From assembly GCF_900128415.1 (NCBI RefSeq), contig NZ_LT635772.1, forward strand, positions 1,984,001-2,048,000: a DNA stretch of 64,000 nt, in the 5' to 3' direction. The translations under genes and the position numbers were made by a program. Within the stretch, counting starts at the first letter, position 1, and every line of letters starts with the position of its first letter. This stretch comes from Anaerococcus mediterraneensis (GTDB lineage: Bacteria; Bacillota; Clostridia; Tissierellales; Peptoniphilaceae). Below, piece after piece: positions 42,321 through 50,632 of the stretch. A model generated the notes under the pieces. It was not told the origin of the DNA and ran no database searches. It worked only from the letters and a program-made list of their open reading frames with translations.

Positions 42321-43205
42321 CTACCTTGCCAAAAGTCTCAAAAGTTTCCTTTGGATAAAGGTAAGGACCAAAAGAAATAGAAACAAGATAACTGCCGCCG
42401 CCATAGCATGGCCATAGCGGTATTCTACATAAAACTTTTTGTAGATATAAAAAACTGCTGTGATTAGCCTATTACCCACACCGGCCTTGCCGTTAAAGAG
42501 GGCAAATATTTGGTTGTAGACCTTAAAGGCTGATATAAAGCTTGTCAAAAACAAAAAGGTAATTATATTTGTAAGCTGTGGCAATGTTATTTTTTTAAAC
42601 TGCTCCCAGCTTGTAGCTCCAAAAGTATCTGCAATCTTATAATAAGATTTGTCTATACCCCTTAGGCCTGACAAGATCACTATTATATTAAAGGCTAGGG
42701 CATTCCATACACCAAAGATGATGGCTGCCAGCATATTGTAGTTTGGATTGTTCAAAAAATCTATAGGCCCGAGTCCAAAAAATCCTAGGACGTAGTTGAT
42801 AAAACCGTATTGGCCGTTGAACAAATACCTAAAAACTATACCTATAGCTATGACACTTGTTAGGTAAGGTATAAAAAACACACTTTCAAAAAATTTGGAT
42901 CCCTTTATATTTTTATTCAAAATCAAGGCTATGACCATAGATATGATTATAGACAAAGGCACAACCGTGATCGAATATATAAAGGTATTTTTCATAGCTA
43001 GTTTGAAAAGTTTGTCATTAAAAACTGCCGGGAAGTTTTTAAATCCTACAAAAGATGGATTTAGGATATTGTTGTTGTTGACAGACATGACAAAGGTCCT
43101 GATCAAAGGATAGACATTGAAAACTAGGATAAAAGCTAGGGCTGGCAAAAGAAATAGCCAGGCTTTATTGGTTGATTCTGCCTTGTAGGTCATTTTCTTT
43201 TTCAT
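42321..43205 (-). CDS. ABC transporter permease (UgpA type)
   Basis: 294 residues, six membrane helices of the MalF/UgpA class with a cytoplasmic N-terminus (KKKMTYKAESTNKAWLFLLPALAF). The EAA-loop is ADTFGATSWEQFKKITLPQL (about 187-206). The ATG overlaps the ATPase stop (TGATG), so translation is coupled. Confidence 0.92.
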   Translation of the reverse strand: MKKKMTYKAESTNKAWLFLLPALAFILVFNVYPLIRTFVMSVNNNNILNPSFVGFKNFPAVFNDKLFKLAMKNTFIYSITVVPLSIIISMVIALILNKNIKGSKFFESVFFIPYLTSVIAIGIVFRYLFNGQYGFINYVLGFFGLGPIDFLNNPNYNMLAAIIFGVWNALAFNIIVILSGLRGIDKSYYKIADTFGATSWEQFKKITLPQLTNIITFLFLTSFISAFKVYNQIFALFNGKAGVGNRLITAVFYIYKKFYVEYRYGHAMAAAVILFLFLLVLTFIQRKLLRLLAR

Positions 43206-44275
43206 CAGTAGACTCTCTTTCCATCTTGGGTAAAGATATATATTGATTTGTGGTCTATAGAAATCCTAACCATATCGCCAGGATTTATATCAAGTTTGGA
43301 ATCAACAACCATCCTTGATGGCTGGCCTAGGATATAAAAATGCAGGATCATGTACCTACCTATCATCTCACGGGAATTGACTTTTATTTCCAAGTCCCCA
43401 TCAGGATCGATCTTGAAATGTTCAGGTCTGATACCTACCTTGTAGGCTTTATCATTTAGGTCCTCTTTTTTCCTATCCTCTACTAGCAAGGCCTTGTCTA
43501 TAAAAAGATTGTCCCTGCTTATAGAATCATTCGTATTATCTAGGTCGTAGACATTTATGATAGGGTTACCTATAAATTTGGCCACAAAAAGATTGGCTGG
43601 CTCTAGGTAGAGATTTTGTGGTATATCAAACTGCTGGATGACTCCCTTGTCCATCAGCGCTATGTTATCGCTTATAGATAGGGCCTCCTCCTGGTCATGG
43701 GTTACAAAAATAGTTGTAACACCAACAGATTTGACTATATTTCTAATCTCCTCCCTGATAGATAGCCTAAGCCTTGCATCTAGGTTGCTCAAAGGCTCAT
43801 CTAAAAGTAGGGTTTTTGGATTTTTGACTAGGGCCCTGGCTATGGCCACTCTTTGCTGCTGGCCACCAGAGATTTGATTTGGCTTTTTATCTTTTATATC
43901 AGATATATAGGTAAATTCCATATATTTTTCTGCAATCTTTATAGCCTGGTCTTTTTTTATCTTGTTTTCTCCTACAGTTAGGGGAAAGATAATATTTTCT
44001 AGGACTGTCATATGTGGATATAGGGCGTAGTTTTGGAAAACCATACCTATATCACGGTCTTTGGGGTGTTTGTTTATGATAGATTCACCATCAAATAAAA
44101 TATCTCCCTCAGTTGGGTCAAGGATACCGGCTATGATATTTAGGATGGTGGATTTGCCACATCCACTAGGACCTAAAAGAGTCACAAGAGACCCATCTTC
44201 TATTTTTAGATCTATGGACTTTAGGGCCTCAAAACCATTATCATACACTTTTCTCAAATTTTTAATCTCAATCAT
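43205..44275 (-). CDS. ABC transporter ATP-binding protein (UgpC/MsmK type)
   Basis: 356 residues: an N-terminal ATPase domain (Walker A GPSGCGKST 35-43, signature SGGQ 136-139, Walker B LLLDEP 156-161, H-loop FVTHDQEEA) plus a C-terminal regulatory TOBE/OB domain (about 240-356, GIRPEHFKID) characteristic of carbohydrate importers. It is the first gene of the operon UgpC-UgpA-UgpE-UgpB, a complete importer. Start: AAGGGAAAAAT then ATG. Confidence 0.94.
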   Translation of the reverse strand: MIEIKNLRKVYDNGFEALKSIDLKIEDGSLVTLLGPSGCGKSTILNIIAGILDPTEGDILFDGESIINKHPKDRDIGMVFQNYALYPHMTVLENIIFPLTVGENKIKKDQAIKIAEKYMEFTYISDIKDKKPNQISGGQQQRVAIARALVKNPKTLLLDEPLSNLDARLRLSIREEIRNIVKSVGVTTIFVTHDQEEALSISDNIALMDKGVIQQFDIPQNLYLEPANLFVAKFIGNPIINVYDLDNTNDSISRDNLFIDKALLVEDRKKEDLNDKAYKVGIRPEHFKIDPDGDLEIKVNSREMIGRYMILHFYILGQPSRMVVDSKLDINPGDMVRISIDHKSIYIFTQDGKRVY

Positions 44276-44285
44276 ATTTTTCCCT

Positions 44286-44609
44286 TCATATAAGTGGATA
44301 CCTCAAAAGTAAATACAACATTACAACCATCAGTATTATGCCGATGACATTGAAGGAGTCTATTTGTTTTTTCAAAGCCAAGATAACAAGTGATATTGAT
44401 AATAAAAATAGCAATAAATAAAATTGGATAAATAGATCGCTATCTGGGCTTATGATAGATACTACAAAAGACGCCGCTGCAAATATAGCTGTCACTATGC
44501 TTATATAGGCAGAAAGTTTCTTCCCATCTATAATATAATAGATCAAGCTTATGACAGATGTCACAGTAAAAATCGGCATGAACATATTTTCTAATAATAT
44601 TTTTGTCAT
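44286..44609 (-). CDS. small membrane protein of unknown function upstream of the Ugp-like operon
   Basis: 107 residues with four hydrophobic segments (about 10-27, 33-52, 60-80, 86-104) and very short loops. I do not recognise it. It ends ten bases before the UgpC-type ATPase gene on the same strand and is probably the first cistron of that operon. The ATG is preceded by a weak GAGGTTAAA site. Confidence 0.7.
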   Translation of the reverse strand: MTKILLENMFMPIFTVTSVISLIYYIIDGKKLSAYISIVTAIFAAASFVVSIISPDSDLFIQFYLLLFLLSISLVILALKKQIDSFNVIGIILMVVMLYLLLRYPLI

Positions 44610-44647
44610 TTTAACCTCTTAGATACATTATATCATAAATAAAAAAA

Positions 44648-44687
44648 AGACTAGAATAAATAAGAAAATAAATATTTATTCTAGTCT
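44648..44687 (-). terminator. strong intrinsic terminator of the glycan cluster
   Basis: AGACTAGAATAAATA pairs perfectly with TATTTATTCTAGTCT around a short loop; eight T residues follow on the minus strand. Confidence 0.9.
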
Positions 44688-44693
44688 ATAAAA

Positions 44694-45074
44694 CTATTTT
44701 TTTATCAAAAGGTCTGATCTAATATAGCCGGTTTTGCCATTGACTGTGACCCTTGTCCATCCTTCGGTCTCGCCTAGGTTTAGGATCTCATCATCTGGAC
44801 TTATCTCTGCGACTACTGATGAGTCAACCGATGGGGCCAGCCTCATATTGACAGTATCTTCTACCCTAAACTCAACACCTTCTGGCAAGTCTTTGTTCTC
44901 CTTTTTCTCAGGGATCTCTTCAGGATTTTCTTTTTCCTGGTCAGGATTTTCCTCATTTATATTTTCTTCTACTGATGTATTCTCACCCTCTGGGTGTCTT
45001 TTAGATACATACTCGCTCTTATCACATCCGCCTAGGACTAGGATAAGGGCCAAAACTGCTAGGATTTTTTTCAT
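44694..45074 (-). CDS. SH3-domain lipoprotein at the end of the glycan cluster
   Basis: 126 residues. The lipoprotein signal ends at Cys17 (VLGGC). An E/N/P-rich linker (about 25-65) is followed by one bacterial SH3 domain (about 68-125: DTVNMRLAPSVDSSVVAEI, EGWTRVTVNGKTGYIRSDLL). Such domains bind wall peptides, so the protein may hold envelope components together. The ATG overlaps the stop of the preceding ATPase-like gene (TGATG); it belongs to the same operon. Confidence 0.85.
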   Translation of the reverse strand: MKKILAVLALILVLGGCDKSEYVSKRHPEGENTSVEENINEENPDQEKENPEEIPEKKENKDLPEGVEFRVEDTVNMRLAPSVDSSVVAEISPDDEILNLGETEGWTRVTVNGKTGYIRSDLLIKK

Positions 45075-45727
45075 CAATTACCTCCAAATAGGTCATCTAG
45101 TTCGTCTTCTTTGTAGTCATAGTCAGAGATTATCACCCCTATGATGTCAGCTCCAGCTTTTTCTAGTTGGCTGGCTGATTCTTCTAATAGGTAGGACTCT
45201 GAGTTTGCCTTTGTCGTAAAGATTGCAGTCTTATCTGCTAGACCTGCAAAAACATTGGCCTCGGCTATGCCTATATTTTCTTTGACATTCAAAAATACAT
45301 AGTCATATCTGTCTTTGACATCTTCAAAGAAATTTTTGATAACTGATGGCTCCAAAAACATTTCCTCGTATTCAGAAACCCTCCCTGTCATAAGGAGGTG
45401 GAGGTTGTCGTCATCTTTTACCACAACATCCTCAATATGGTAGTCTCCTAAAAGCAAATCTACAAAACCCCTGTTATTATATGATCCCTTGAGATCTTCT
45501 AGCTCATCGCTTCTTAGGTTGGTATCTATGACTAGGATCCTCTCATTTTCTTCTGAGAGGTGTTTGGCCATGGTGTAGATTGATGCGATTTTATTTGTCC
45601 CCTCAGCTGTGGCTGTAAAGGCTATAACTGCATCTCCTACTCCTAGCTTTTGACTGATCTTATCTTCTAGGTTGTAAAAAGCTTGTAGTAGGATCTCCCT
45701 ATCTTCGTCTATTTTTTTTCTAAACAT
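45074..45727 (-). CDS. CpsD/BY-kinase-like protein with degenerate P-loop
   Basis: 217 residues with the overall plan of capsule tyrosine-kinase ATPases: an N-terminal helix, the P-loop strand near 35-50, the Walker A' strand ILVIDTNLR (about 69-77), GFVDLLLGDYHIEDVV and YDYVFLNVKE in the place of Walker B. The Walker A that should read like S-x-x-P-G-E-G-K-S/T is FTATAEGTNKIA, lacking the standard Gly-Lys-Ser/Thr. No C-terminal tyrosine cluster is present. It may be a non-catalytic partner of the Wzz-like protein encoded just upstream, whose stop overlaps its start. Confidence 0.78.
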   Translation of the reverse strand: MFRKKIDEDREILLQAFYNLEDKISQKLGVGDAVIAFTATAEGTNKIASIYTMAKHLSEENERILVIDTNLRSDELEDLKGSYNNRGFVDLLLGDYHIEDVVVKDDDNLHLLMTGRVSEYEEMFLEPSVIKNFFEDVKDRYDYVFLNVKENIGIAEANVFAGLADKTAIFTTKANSESYLLEESASQLEKAGADIIGVIISDYDYKEDELDDLFGGN

Positions 45728-46601
45728 CTAGTGCTCCTATCTCATATTTTGGAAGCTTGCCCAAAACTTCTAGTTTAGCCTTGGATTTTTTCTCAACATC
45801 TTCTTTGATTTGAGATTTTTCTTCTAAGTCCTCTTTGGCCTTTCTTATGTCCTCTGAGTCAATTTTCCTAGTCTCTCCTAGGTCCTCTTCTAGGTCAGAT
45901 TCCCTAAGAGGTCTTTGGCCCTGAGTTTTGGCAAGGTCTTCTTTTTCTGGCTCGCTTGTTTTATTTTCTTGTTTTTCTATGGCCCTGGCGTTTTTTTCAA
46001 CTTGTTTTTTGACCTTTTTTTCTTTTTTTTCATAGGCCTTGTTTTCTTTTTTTTCTAACTTGCTATTATACCTAGTGACACTTACAAGAGAGACTAGTAA
46101 GTAGAGAACAAAACCTGCCAAGCCCCCATAGGATGCATATCTTATACTGTTATCTATAGGTCTAGCTAGGGTATATGAATAGGATTCTACACTTGCTCCT
46201 GTATTATAAATATTATTTATAACAGTCACAGCAAGGTCTGCATACTCATCAGCCAAATCTTCTGCCCTAAGTTTTTTAGTGTCAGTGACACTTATATCTA
46301 TGGCCTTGCTTCCCTCCATAGCTGTAATTTTCATTTTAGAATCAAGCTTTGATATAGGCCAGTCTATCTCTAGGTTTTCTAGGGTTCTGGTTTTTATTGC
46401 CTTGCTATCTATAGTTTTTGCAAAAGTATGGCCCAGATTTTCTGTATCTGTATCTTCTACAGAGCTTGCTATGATCCTAGCATTTGCCCTATACTCTTTG
46501 TAGTTTGCAAAATTTAGTCCAAAGTAGATAACCATAGCTACAATTATCCCAAAGATAATTGACGATAGGGTTGCTTGAAACATTGATTTCTTTTTTTCCA
46601 T
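45720..46601 (-). CDS. Wzz/CpsC-type polysaccharide chain-length protein
   Basis: 293 residues. One membrane helix near the N-terminus (about 15-34), an extracytoplasmic region (35-165), a second helix (about 170-190), then a long charged cytoplasmic tail (KKEKKVKKQVEKNARA and repeated E/K blocks). The first half matches Wzz (YVEK/CpsC) proteins of Gram-positives. The 100-residue charged tail is unusual. Such proteins work with a BY-kinase to set glycan chain length. Start: GGAGG then ATAAT and ATG at 46601. Confidence 0.82.
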   Translation of the reverse strand: MEKKKSMFQATLSSIIFGIIVAMVIYFGLNFANYKEYRANARIIASSVEDTDTENLGHTFAKTIDSKAIKTRTLENLEIDWPISKLDSKMKITAMEGSKAIDISVTDTKKLRAEDLADEYADLAVTVINNIYNTGASVESYSYTLARPIDNSIRYASYGGLAGFVLYLLVSLVSVTRYNSKLEKKENKAYEKKEKKVKKQVEKNARAIEKQENKTSEPEKEDLAKTQGQRPLRESDLEEDLGETRKIDSEDIRKAKEDLEEKSQIKEDVEKKSKAKLEVLGKLPKYEIGALDV

Positions 46602-46602
46602 A

Positions 46603-47385
46603 TTATCCTCCAAAATCATTAGCACCATCTAGCATGAGCTTTCGTGCCTGGTCTTTTTTTATCATATCAAAAAGTCCCTTTTGTTTTTTATTTACAAAAT
46701 ATTCTATATAGAGCCTGTAGGCTTTTGGGAAAAGTGCCCTTGAAAGCTTGCCCTTGTCATAGAAATATTTTTCATCAAAACCTCTAAACCACGTCGATCC
46801 GTCATTATAAACCCTGGCCAATAGGTCAGTATTGGTCCTGACCTTTAGACCTTTTTTGATAGCACTCATTATAAAAAGCGAGTCCTCGCCGGATCCATTT
46901 TCTGTCCCTGCCCCAAAATATGTTGACAGGTGGATATTTTTTCTCTCTATGGCCTCTCTTTTAAAAACAAAGTGGACAGACCCGTATCTGAGACAGTTAT
47001 AAAAGTTGAGGTTTTTTTCTTCGCTTACTTTGACAATTTCCTTGCCGTCCTGATAAATTATAGTCTTAAATACGAAAAAATCTACATCAGGATGTCTTAT
47101 AAAACCATCTTTTATCTTTTGGGCGTAGCCTTTCTCAAAAACCTCATCATCATCTGCAAATACTATTATATCTGCAGTCGAATTTAAAAGTCCTATATTT
47201 CTAGAGGTCCCAGATCCCTTTGTATCTGTAGTGATCATCCTTATTTTATAATCACCGTCAGTTTTTTCTTCGTAGGCATTGTAGCCTGCCTGGTTTATAA
47301 TCAGGCAATCACTTTCTATATTAAACTTTTTGTAAAAATCTATAGACTCTACATTCATTGCAGAGATTATCACTTCTATTCTCAT
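46603..47385 (-). CDS. family 2 glycosyltransferase
   Basis: 260 residues, GT-A fold. GSGTSRNIGLLNSTADIIVFADDDEVF (around 60-90) contains the nucleotide-sugar site with the acidic DDD triad, and GAGTENGSGEDSLFIMSA holds the later ED motif. It probably adds a sugar to a surface glycan at the inner membrane face; donor and acceptor are unknown. The ATG shares a base with the stop of the preceding glycosyltransferase (TAATG). Confidence 0.85.
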   Translation of the reverse strand: MRIEVIISAMNVESIDFYKKFNIESDCLIINQAGYNAYEEKTDGDYKIRMITTDTKGSGTSRNIGLLNSTADIIVFADDDEVFEKGYAQKIKDGFIRHPDVDFFVFKTIIYQDGKEIVKVSEEKNLNFYNCLRYGSVHFVFKREAIERKNIHLSTYFGAGTENGSGEDSLFIMSAIKKGLKVRTNTDLLARVYNDGSTWFRGFDEKYFYDKGKLSRALFPKAYRLYIEYFVNKKQKGLFDMIKKDQARKLMLDGANDFGG

Positions 47386-48533
47386 TATATCCTTGTTGTC
47401 TCCGCCTTCTCCCAAGTCGCCTTGGATTTGCCCCTGATCTCACCAATAGCTCCCAGTATTTGGGCTAGCATCATAGAGCAATAATATCTTGGGAAATAAA
47501 ATATCTTGCTTTTTGCTTCAGAGAGCTGGCCAATGACTGCCAGGGTGTAAAAGGCAACTTGGCCCAAGAAAAAGGCCTTGTAAAAAGCTCCGCTATTTAG
47601 GAGGGCTAGGTTTGTAATAAATAAAACTATATGGAAAAAAGCCTGCAAATATCTGAGAGTCTTGTGGTTAAAATTAAAAAATGAAAACCAGCCGTACTCA
47701 AAAATATTTAGCCTTCTGAGATTTGTGAAAATATTTGTCAAGATCCTTCTTTGCATCCTGACCTTTCTTTTAAACTCATCAGCTGTAGTCTGACCAGCCT
47801 TCTCCATGGCTATGGCCTTGGGATTATAAAGAGCCCTTTTGTGATTAAGACCTGCATATAAAGGCAGCTCATAGTCGTGACTATTTACTAGGTCTATATG
47901 CCTATAATCAGACTTTCTGACTGCATAGATGGCCCCATTGCCATTTACTATAGTTTTTATATTTGATTCGATCTTTCTCATTTTTAGCTCGAAATTCCAA
48001 TAGGTGTTTTCTGCCACGACTGACGAAACATCATCATCTTCGTGATAAATGAGCGATCCACACACATATTCTATATCATCAGCTGTAAAATATGAAACAA
48101 GCTCTCTGATAGCATCTGACCTAAACATAGAGTTGGCATCAGAAAAAACTATGATCTCACCCCTTGCGACCTCTACCGCCTCATTTTGGGCATTGGTCTT
48201 GCCCAGGTGGTTTTTGACGCTATTGACCCTGATTGGGATTTGAGGGTGGTCCTTTATAAAGTCCTCGCAGATCTCTACAGTCCTATCTGTCGAGCTGTCA
48301 TTGGCAATTATGACCTCATATGATGGATAATCAGTCTTTATGATATTTTCCAATTTCTTTTTTATAACATTTTCTTCGTTATAGGCTGAAATAATAATAG
48401 AAACATCAGGATTTAGCCCATAATCCTGGTCATTTTCTCTTTTTATAAGCTTATCTAAAATTATAAGGGTAAGAGGATAGCCGATCATTGCATAAAACAA
48501 AGCAAAGAGGGCTAGGTAAAATAAAATTTTCAT
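47385..48533 (-). CDS. membrane-bound family 2 glycosyltransferase
   Basis: 382 residues. A helix at 1-20 precedes a GT2 domain (DVSIIISAYNEENVIKKKLE, NDSSTDRTVEICEDF, FSDANSMFRSDAIREL with the DxN/DxD site, SHDYELPLYAGL, and MQRRILTN in the QxxRW position), then two or three C-terminal helices (from about 290). This is the plan of processive or membrane glycosyltransferases related to hyaluronan or cellulose synthases. It is the first gene of the five-gene glycan cluster ending at 44694. No initiating transferase, polymerase or flippase is seen nearby. Confidence 0.87.
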   Translation of the reverse strand: MKILFYLALFALFYAMIGYPLTLIILDKLIKRENDQDYGLNPDVSIIISAYNEENVIKKKLENIIKTDYPSYEVIIANDSSTDRTVEICEDFIKDHPQIPIRVNSVKNHLGKTNAQNEAVEVARGEIIVFSDANSMFRSDAIRELVSYFTADDIEYVCGSLIYHEDDDVSSVVAENTYWNFELKMRKIESNIKTIVNGNGAIYAVRKSDYRHIDLVNSHDYELPLYAGLNHKRALYNPKAIAMEKAGQTTADEFKRKVRMQRRILTNIFTNLRRLNIFEYGWFSFFNFNHKTLRYLQAFFHIVLFITNLALLNSGAFYKAFFLGQVAFYTLAVIGQLSEAKSKIFYFPRYYCSMMLAQILGAIGEIRGKSKATWEKAETTRI

Positions 48534-48658
48534 ACATATCTCCTATCTTATAATTATATTATAAAAAGCCCCTAGATTTCAAGAAAATTCGATGAATAAT
48601 TGTCTTTTAATAAATTAAAAATATAATGTCTAAAACCACAAATAGAAAAGGAAGTCAT

Positions 48659-49834
48659 ATGCAAATAGAACTAGATATCATCCAAAGCCTGGGAATAGCT
48701 ATCCTTGCCCTCATCCTAGGCGGCCTTATAAAAAATAAAATCAGTTTTTTTAGGCGATTTTTTATCCCCAGCCCCGTCATAGGGGGACTTATAATTTCCC
48801 TAATAATTTTTCTTTTGGGCAATTTTTTCGCCTACACCGTAGTTTTTGACAAGATTTTGCAAGATTTTTTCATGAATGTATTTTTCACATCCATTGGATT
48901 ATCTGCATCATTTAAAATGCTAAAAAACTCTGGCTCTCTTGGTATAAAACTTGCCCTAGCCATAATTATCCTCTTGCCCCTACAAAATATCATCGGAGTA
49001 AGCCTTGCCAAAATCCTAGGTATAAATCCCCTCCACGGCATAGCCATGGGATCTACATCTATGACAGGCGGCATAGGATCAGCCCTAAGCTTTGGCAAAA
49101 TTATGGAGGACATGGGCGCTGTCGCAAACTCATCTATAGGAGTAGCCGCAGCCACCTTTGGCCTATTGGCAGGATCTCTTGTAGGAGGACCAACTGCCAA
49201 AAGACTCATTGACAAATACTCGCTTGTAAGTTCTGGATCTGTTGAGATCAAAAAATCAAACGTTACAAAAATTATAAATCAAAAAACCCTGATGGAGGCA
49301 GTCATAGTCATAGGTCTTGCAGGATTTTTTGGGACTTTTATAAACAAAATATTACTAATGACCGGCCTAAAATTCCCATATTATGTAGGCTGTCAATTTG
49401 GGGGCTTGGTTGTGAGAAATATCTACGACTATTTCAAAAAGCCAATCAACATGACAAATATAGACACCCTGGGATCTATCTCCCTAAACCTATTTTTATC
49501 ACTCGCCCTCATCAACCTCAAGGTCATGGCAATCATGGCCCTAGCAGGCCCAATGGTGATCATAATGTTAGCCCAGGCAATTTTTATTTCTATATACACA
49601 AGCCTAGTTACCTTTAGGCTTTTGGGCAAAAACTATGATGCAGCCGTCATGGTCGCTGGCCACTGCGGAGTAGGCCTAGGCCAAACCCCAAACGCCATGG
49701 CAAATATGGAGGCCATCATAGAAGAAAGAGGAAAGGCAGACACAGCCATGTTTATCTTCCCAATAGTATTGGCCATAGCAGTTAACCTAGCAAATCCTAT
49801 TGTAATCACGTTTTTTATAAATTTAGTTGGATAA
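48659..49834 (+). CDS. gltS: sodium/glutamate symporter
   Basis: 391 residues with about ten to twelve hydrophobic segments in two inverted halves. GltS signatures include FRRFFIPSPVIGGL (near 30-43), MGSTSMTGGIGSALSFG (near 129-145) and AGHCGVGLGQTPNAMANM (near 340-357). It imports L-glutamate with Na+ across the membrane. A longer frame starts at 48626; ATG 48659 has GGAAG and is preferred. It stands alone and ends in a terminator before a long repeat array. Confidence 0.93.
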   Translation: MQIELDIIQSLGIAILALILGGLIKNKISFFRRFFIPSPVIGGLIISLIIFLLGNFFAYTVVFDKILQDFFMNVFFTSIGLSASFKMLKNSGSLGIKLALAIIILLPLQNIIGVSLAKILGINPLHGIAMGSTSMTGGIGSALSFGKIMEDMGAVANSSIGVAAATFGLLAGSLVGGPTAKRLIDKYSLVSSGSVEIKKSNVTKIINQKTLMEAVIVIGLAGFFGTFINKILLMTGLKFPYYVGCQFGGLVVRNIYDYFKKPINMTNIDTLGSISLNLFLSLALINLKVMAIMALAGPMVIIMLAQAIFISIYTSLVTFRLLGKNYDAAVMVAGHCGVGLGQTPNAMANMEAIIEERGKADTAMFIFPIVLAIAVNLANPIVITFFINLVG

Positions 49835-49844
49835 AACAAGAAAA

Positions 49845-49872
49845 AAGTCAGACTTAACTGGCTTTTTTTCTT
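49845..49872 (+). terminator. intrinsic terminator of gltS
   Basis: AAAAGTCAG pairs with CTGGCTTTT around ACTTAA, followed by T residues. Confidence 0.8.
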
Positions 49873-49887
49873 TGCTAATTTTTATTC

Positions 49888-50596
49888 AACAAAAGCATTT
49901 TTCAACTAAGGGCAACTGCGCGCATGGAGAATTCTCTCGACTGATATTGATTTTGTAAAAGAGATCTCTCGACTTCGCTTATGCTCCGCTCGAGATAAGG
50001 GGTGGGTCTTGAGATAAGGAAGTCTTTTCTCTATGTCATCCCGAAGCCTTGGCGAGGGATCCCATGAAGATAGATAGCTTTAATTTAGGGGATCCCTCAC
50101 TGCGTTCGGAATGACGAGTGTGGTTCCAATAGTATTAGGGGTTAGATTCCCCTTGTTTCGACTAAGGGCGTAAGCCCGCATGGAGAAACCTCTTGACTTA
50201 GTTTGGGTTTATAGACGAGATCTCTCGACTCCGCTTACGCCCCACTCGAGATAAGGGGTGGGGCTTGAGATTAGGGAGTCTTTTCTCTATGTCATCCCGA
50301 AGCCTTGGCGAGAGATCCCATGAAGATAGATAGCTTTAATTTATGGGATTCCTCACTGCGTTCGGAATGACGGGTGTGGTTTCAATAGTATTAGGGGTTA
50401 GATTCCCCTTGTTTCGACTAAGGGCGTTAGCCCGCATGGAGAAATCTCTTGGCCTAGTTGATTTTGATTTGGATAGAGATCTCTCGACTTCGCTTACGCT
50501 ACGCTCGAGATAAGGGGAGGGTTTCGACTAAGGGTGTTAGCCCGCACCTTCCCTTTTTTCGACCGAACGTAGTGAGTGGAGAAATCTCCACAAAAA
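49888..50596. repeat. large palindromic repeat array with a 256-base tandem duplication
   Basis: About 700 bases without a gene between gltS and the giant surface protein. Family B units (GTCATCCCGAAGCCTTGGCG, later GCGTTCGGAATGACG) start at 50035 and 50291, exactly 256 bases apart, and the sequence around them is nearly identical, including family A units (CCCTTGTTTCGACTAAGGGC, then ATGGAGAAA, then GAGATCTCTCGACT). A third partial family A unit and a half unit complete the array. Confidence 0.85.
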
Positions 50597-50625
50597 AAAT
50601 CCAAGCTTTCGCCTGGATTTTTCTT
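50597..50625 (-). terminator. intrinsic terminator of the giant adhesin gene
   Basis: On the minus strand AAATCCA pairs with TGGATTT around a GGCGAAAGCT loop, followed by eight T residues. Confidence 0.85.
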
Positions 50626-50632
50626 TTTCTAC

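Noticed and set aside
45074..48533. Complete capsule locus
   Set aside because: No initiating sugar-phosphate transferase, Wzx or Wzy is present, so only a small glycan cluster can be supported.
49888..50596. CRISPR or integration-site array between gltS and the adhesin gene
   Set aside because: The repeated unit is 256 bases with internal palindromes and lacks regular short spacers; no integrase, cas gene or tRNA lies nearby.
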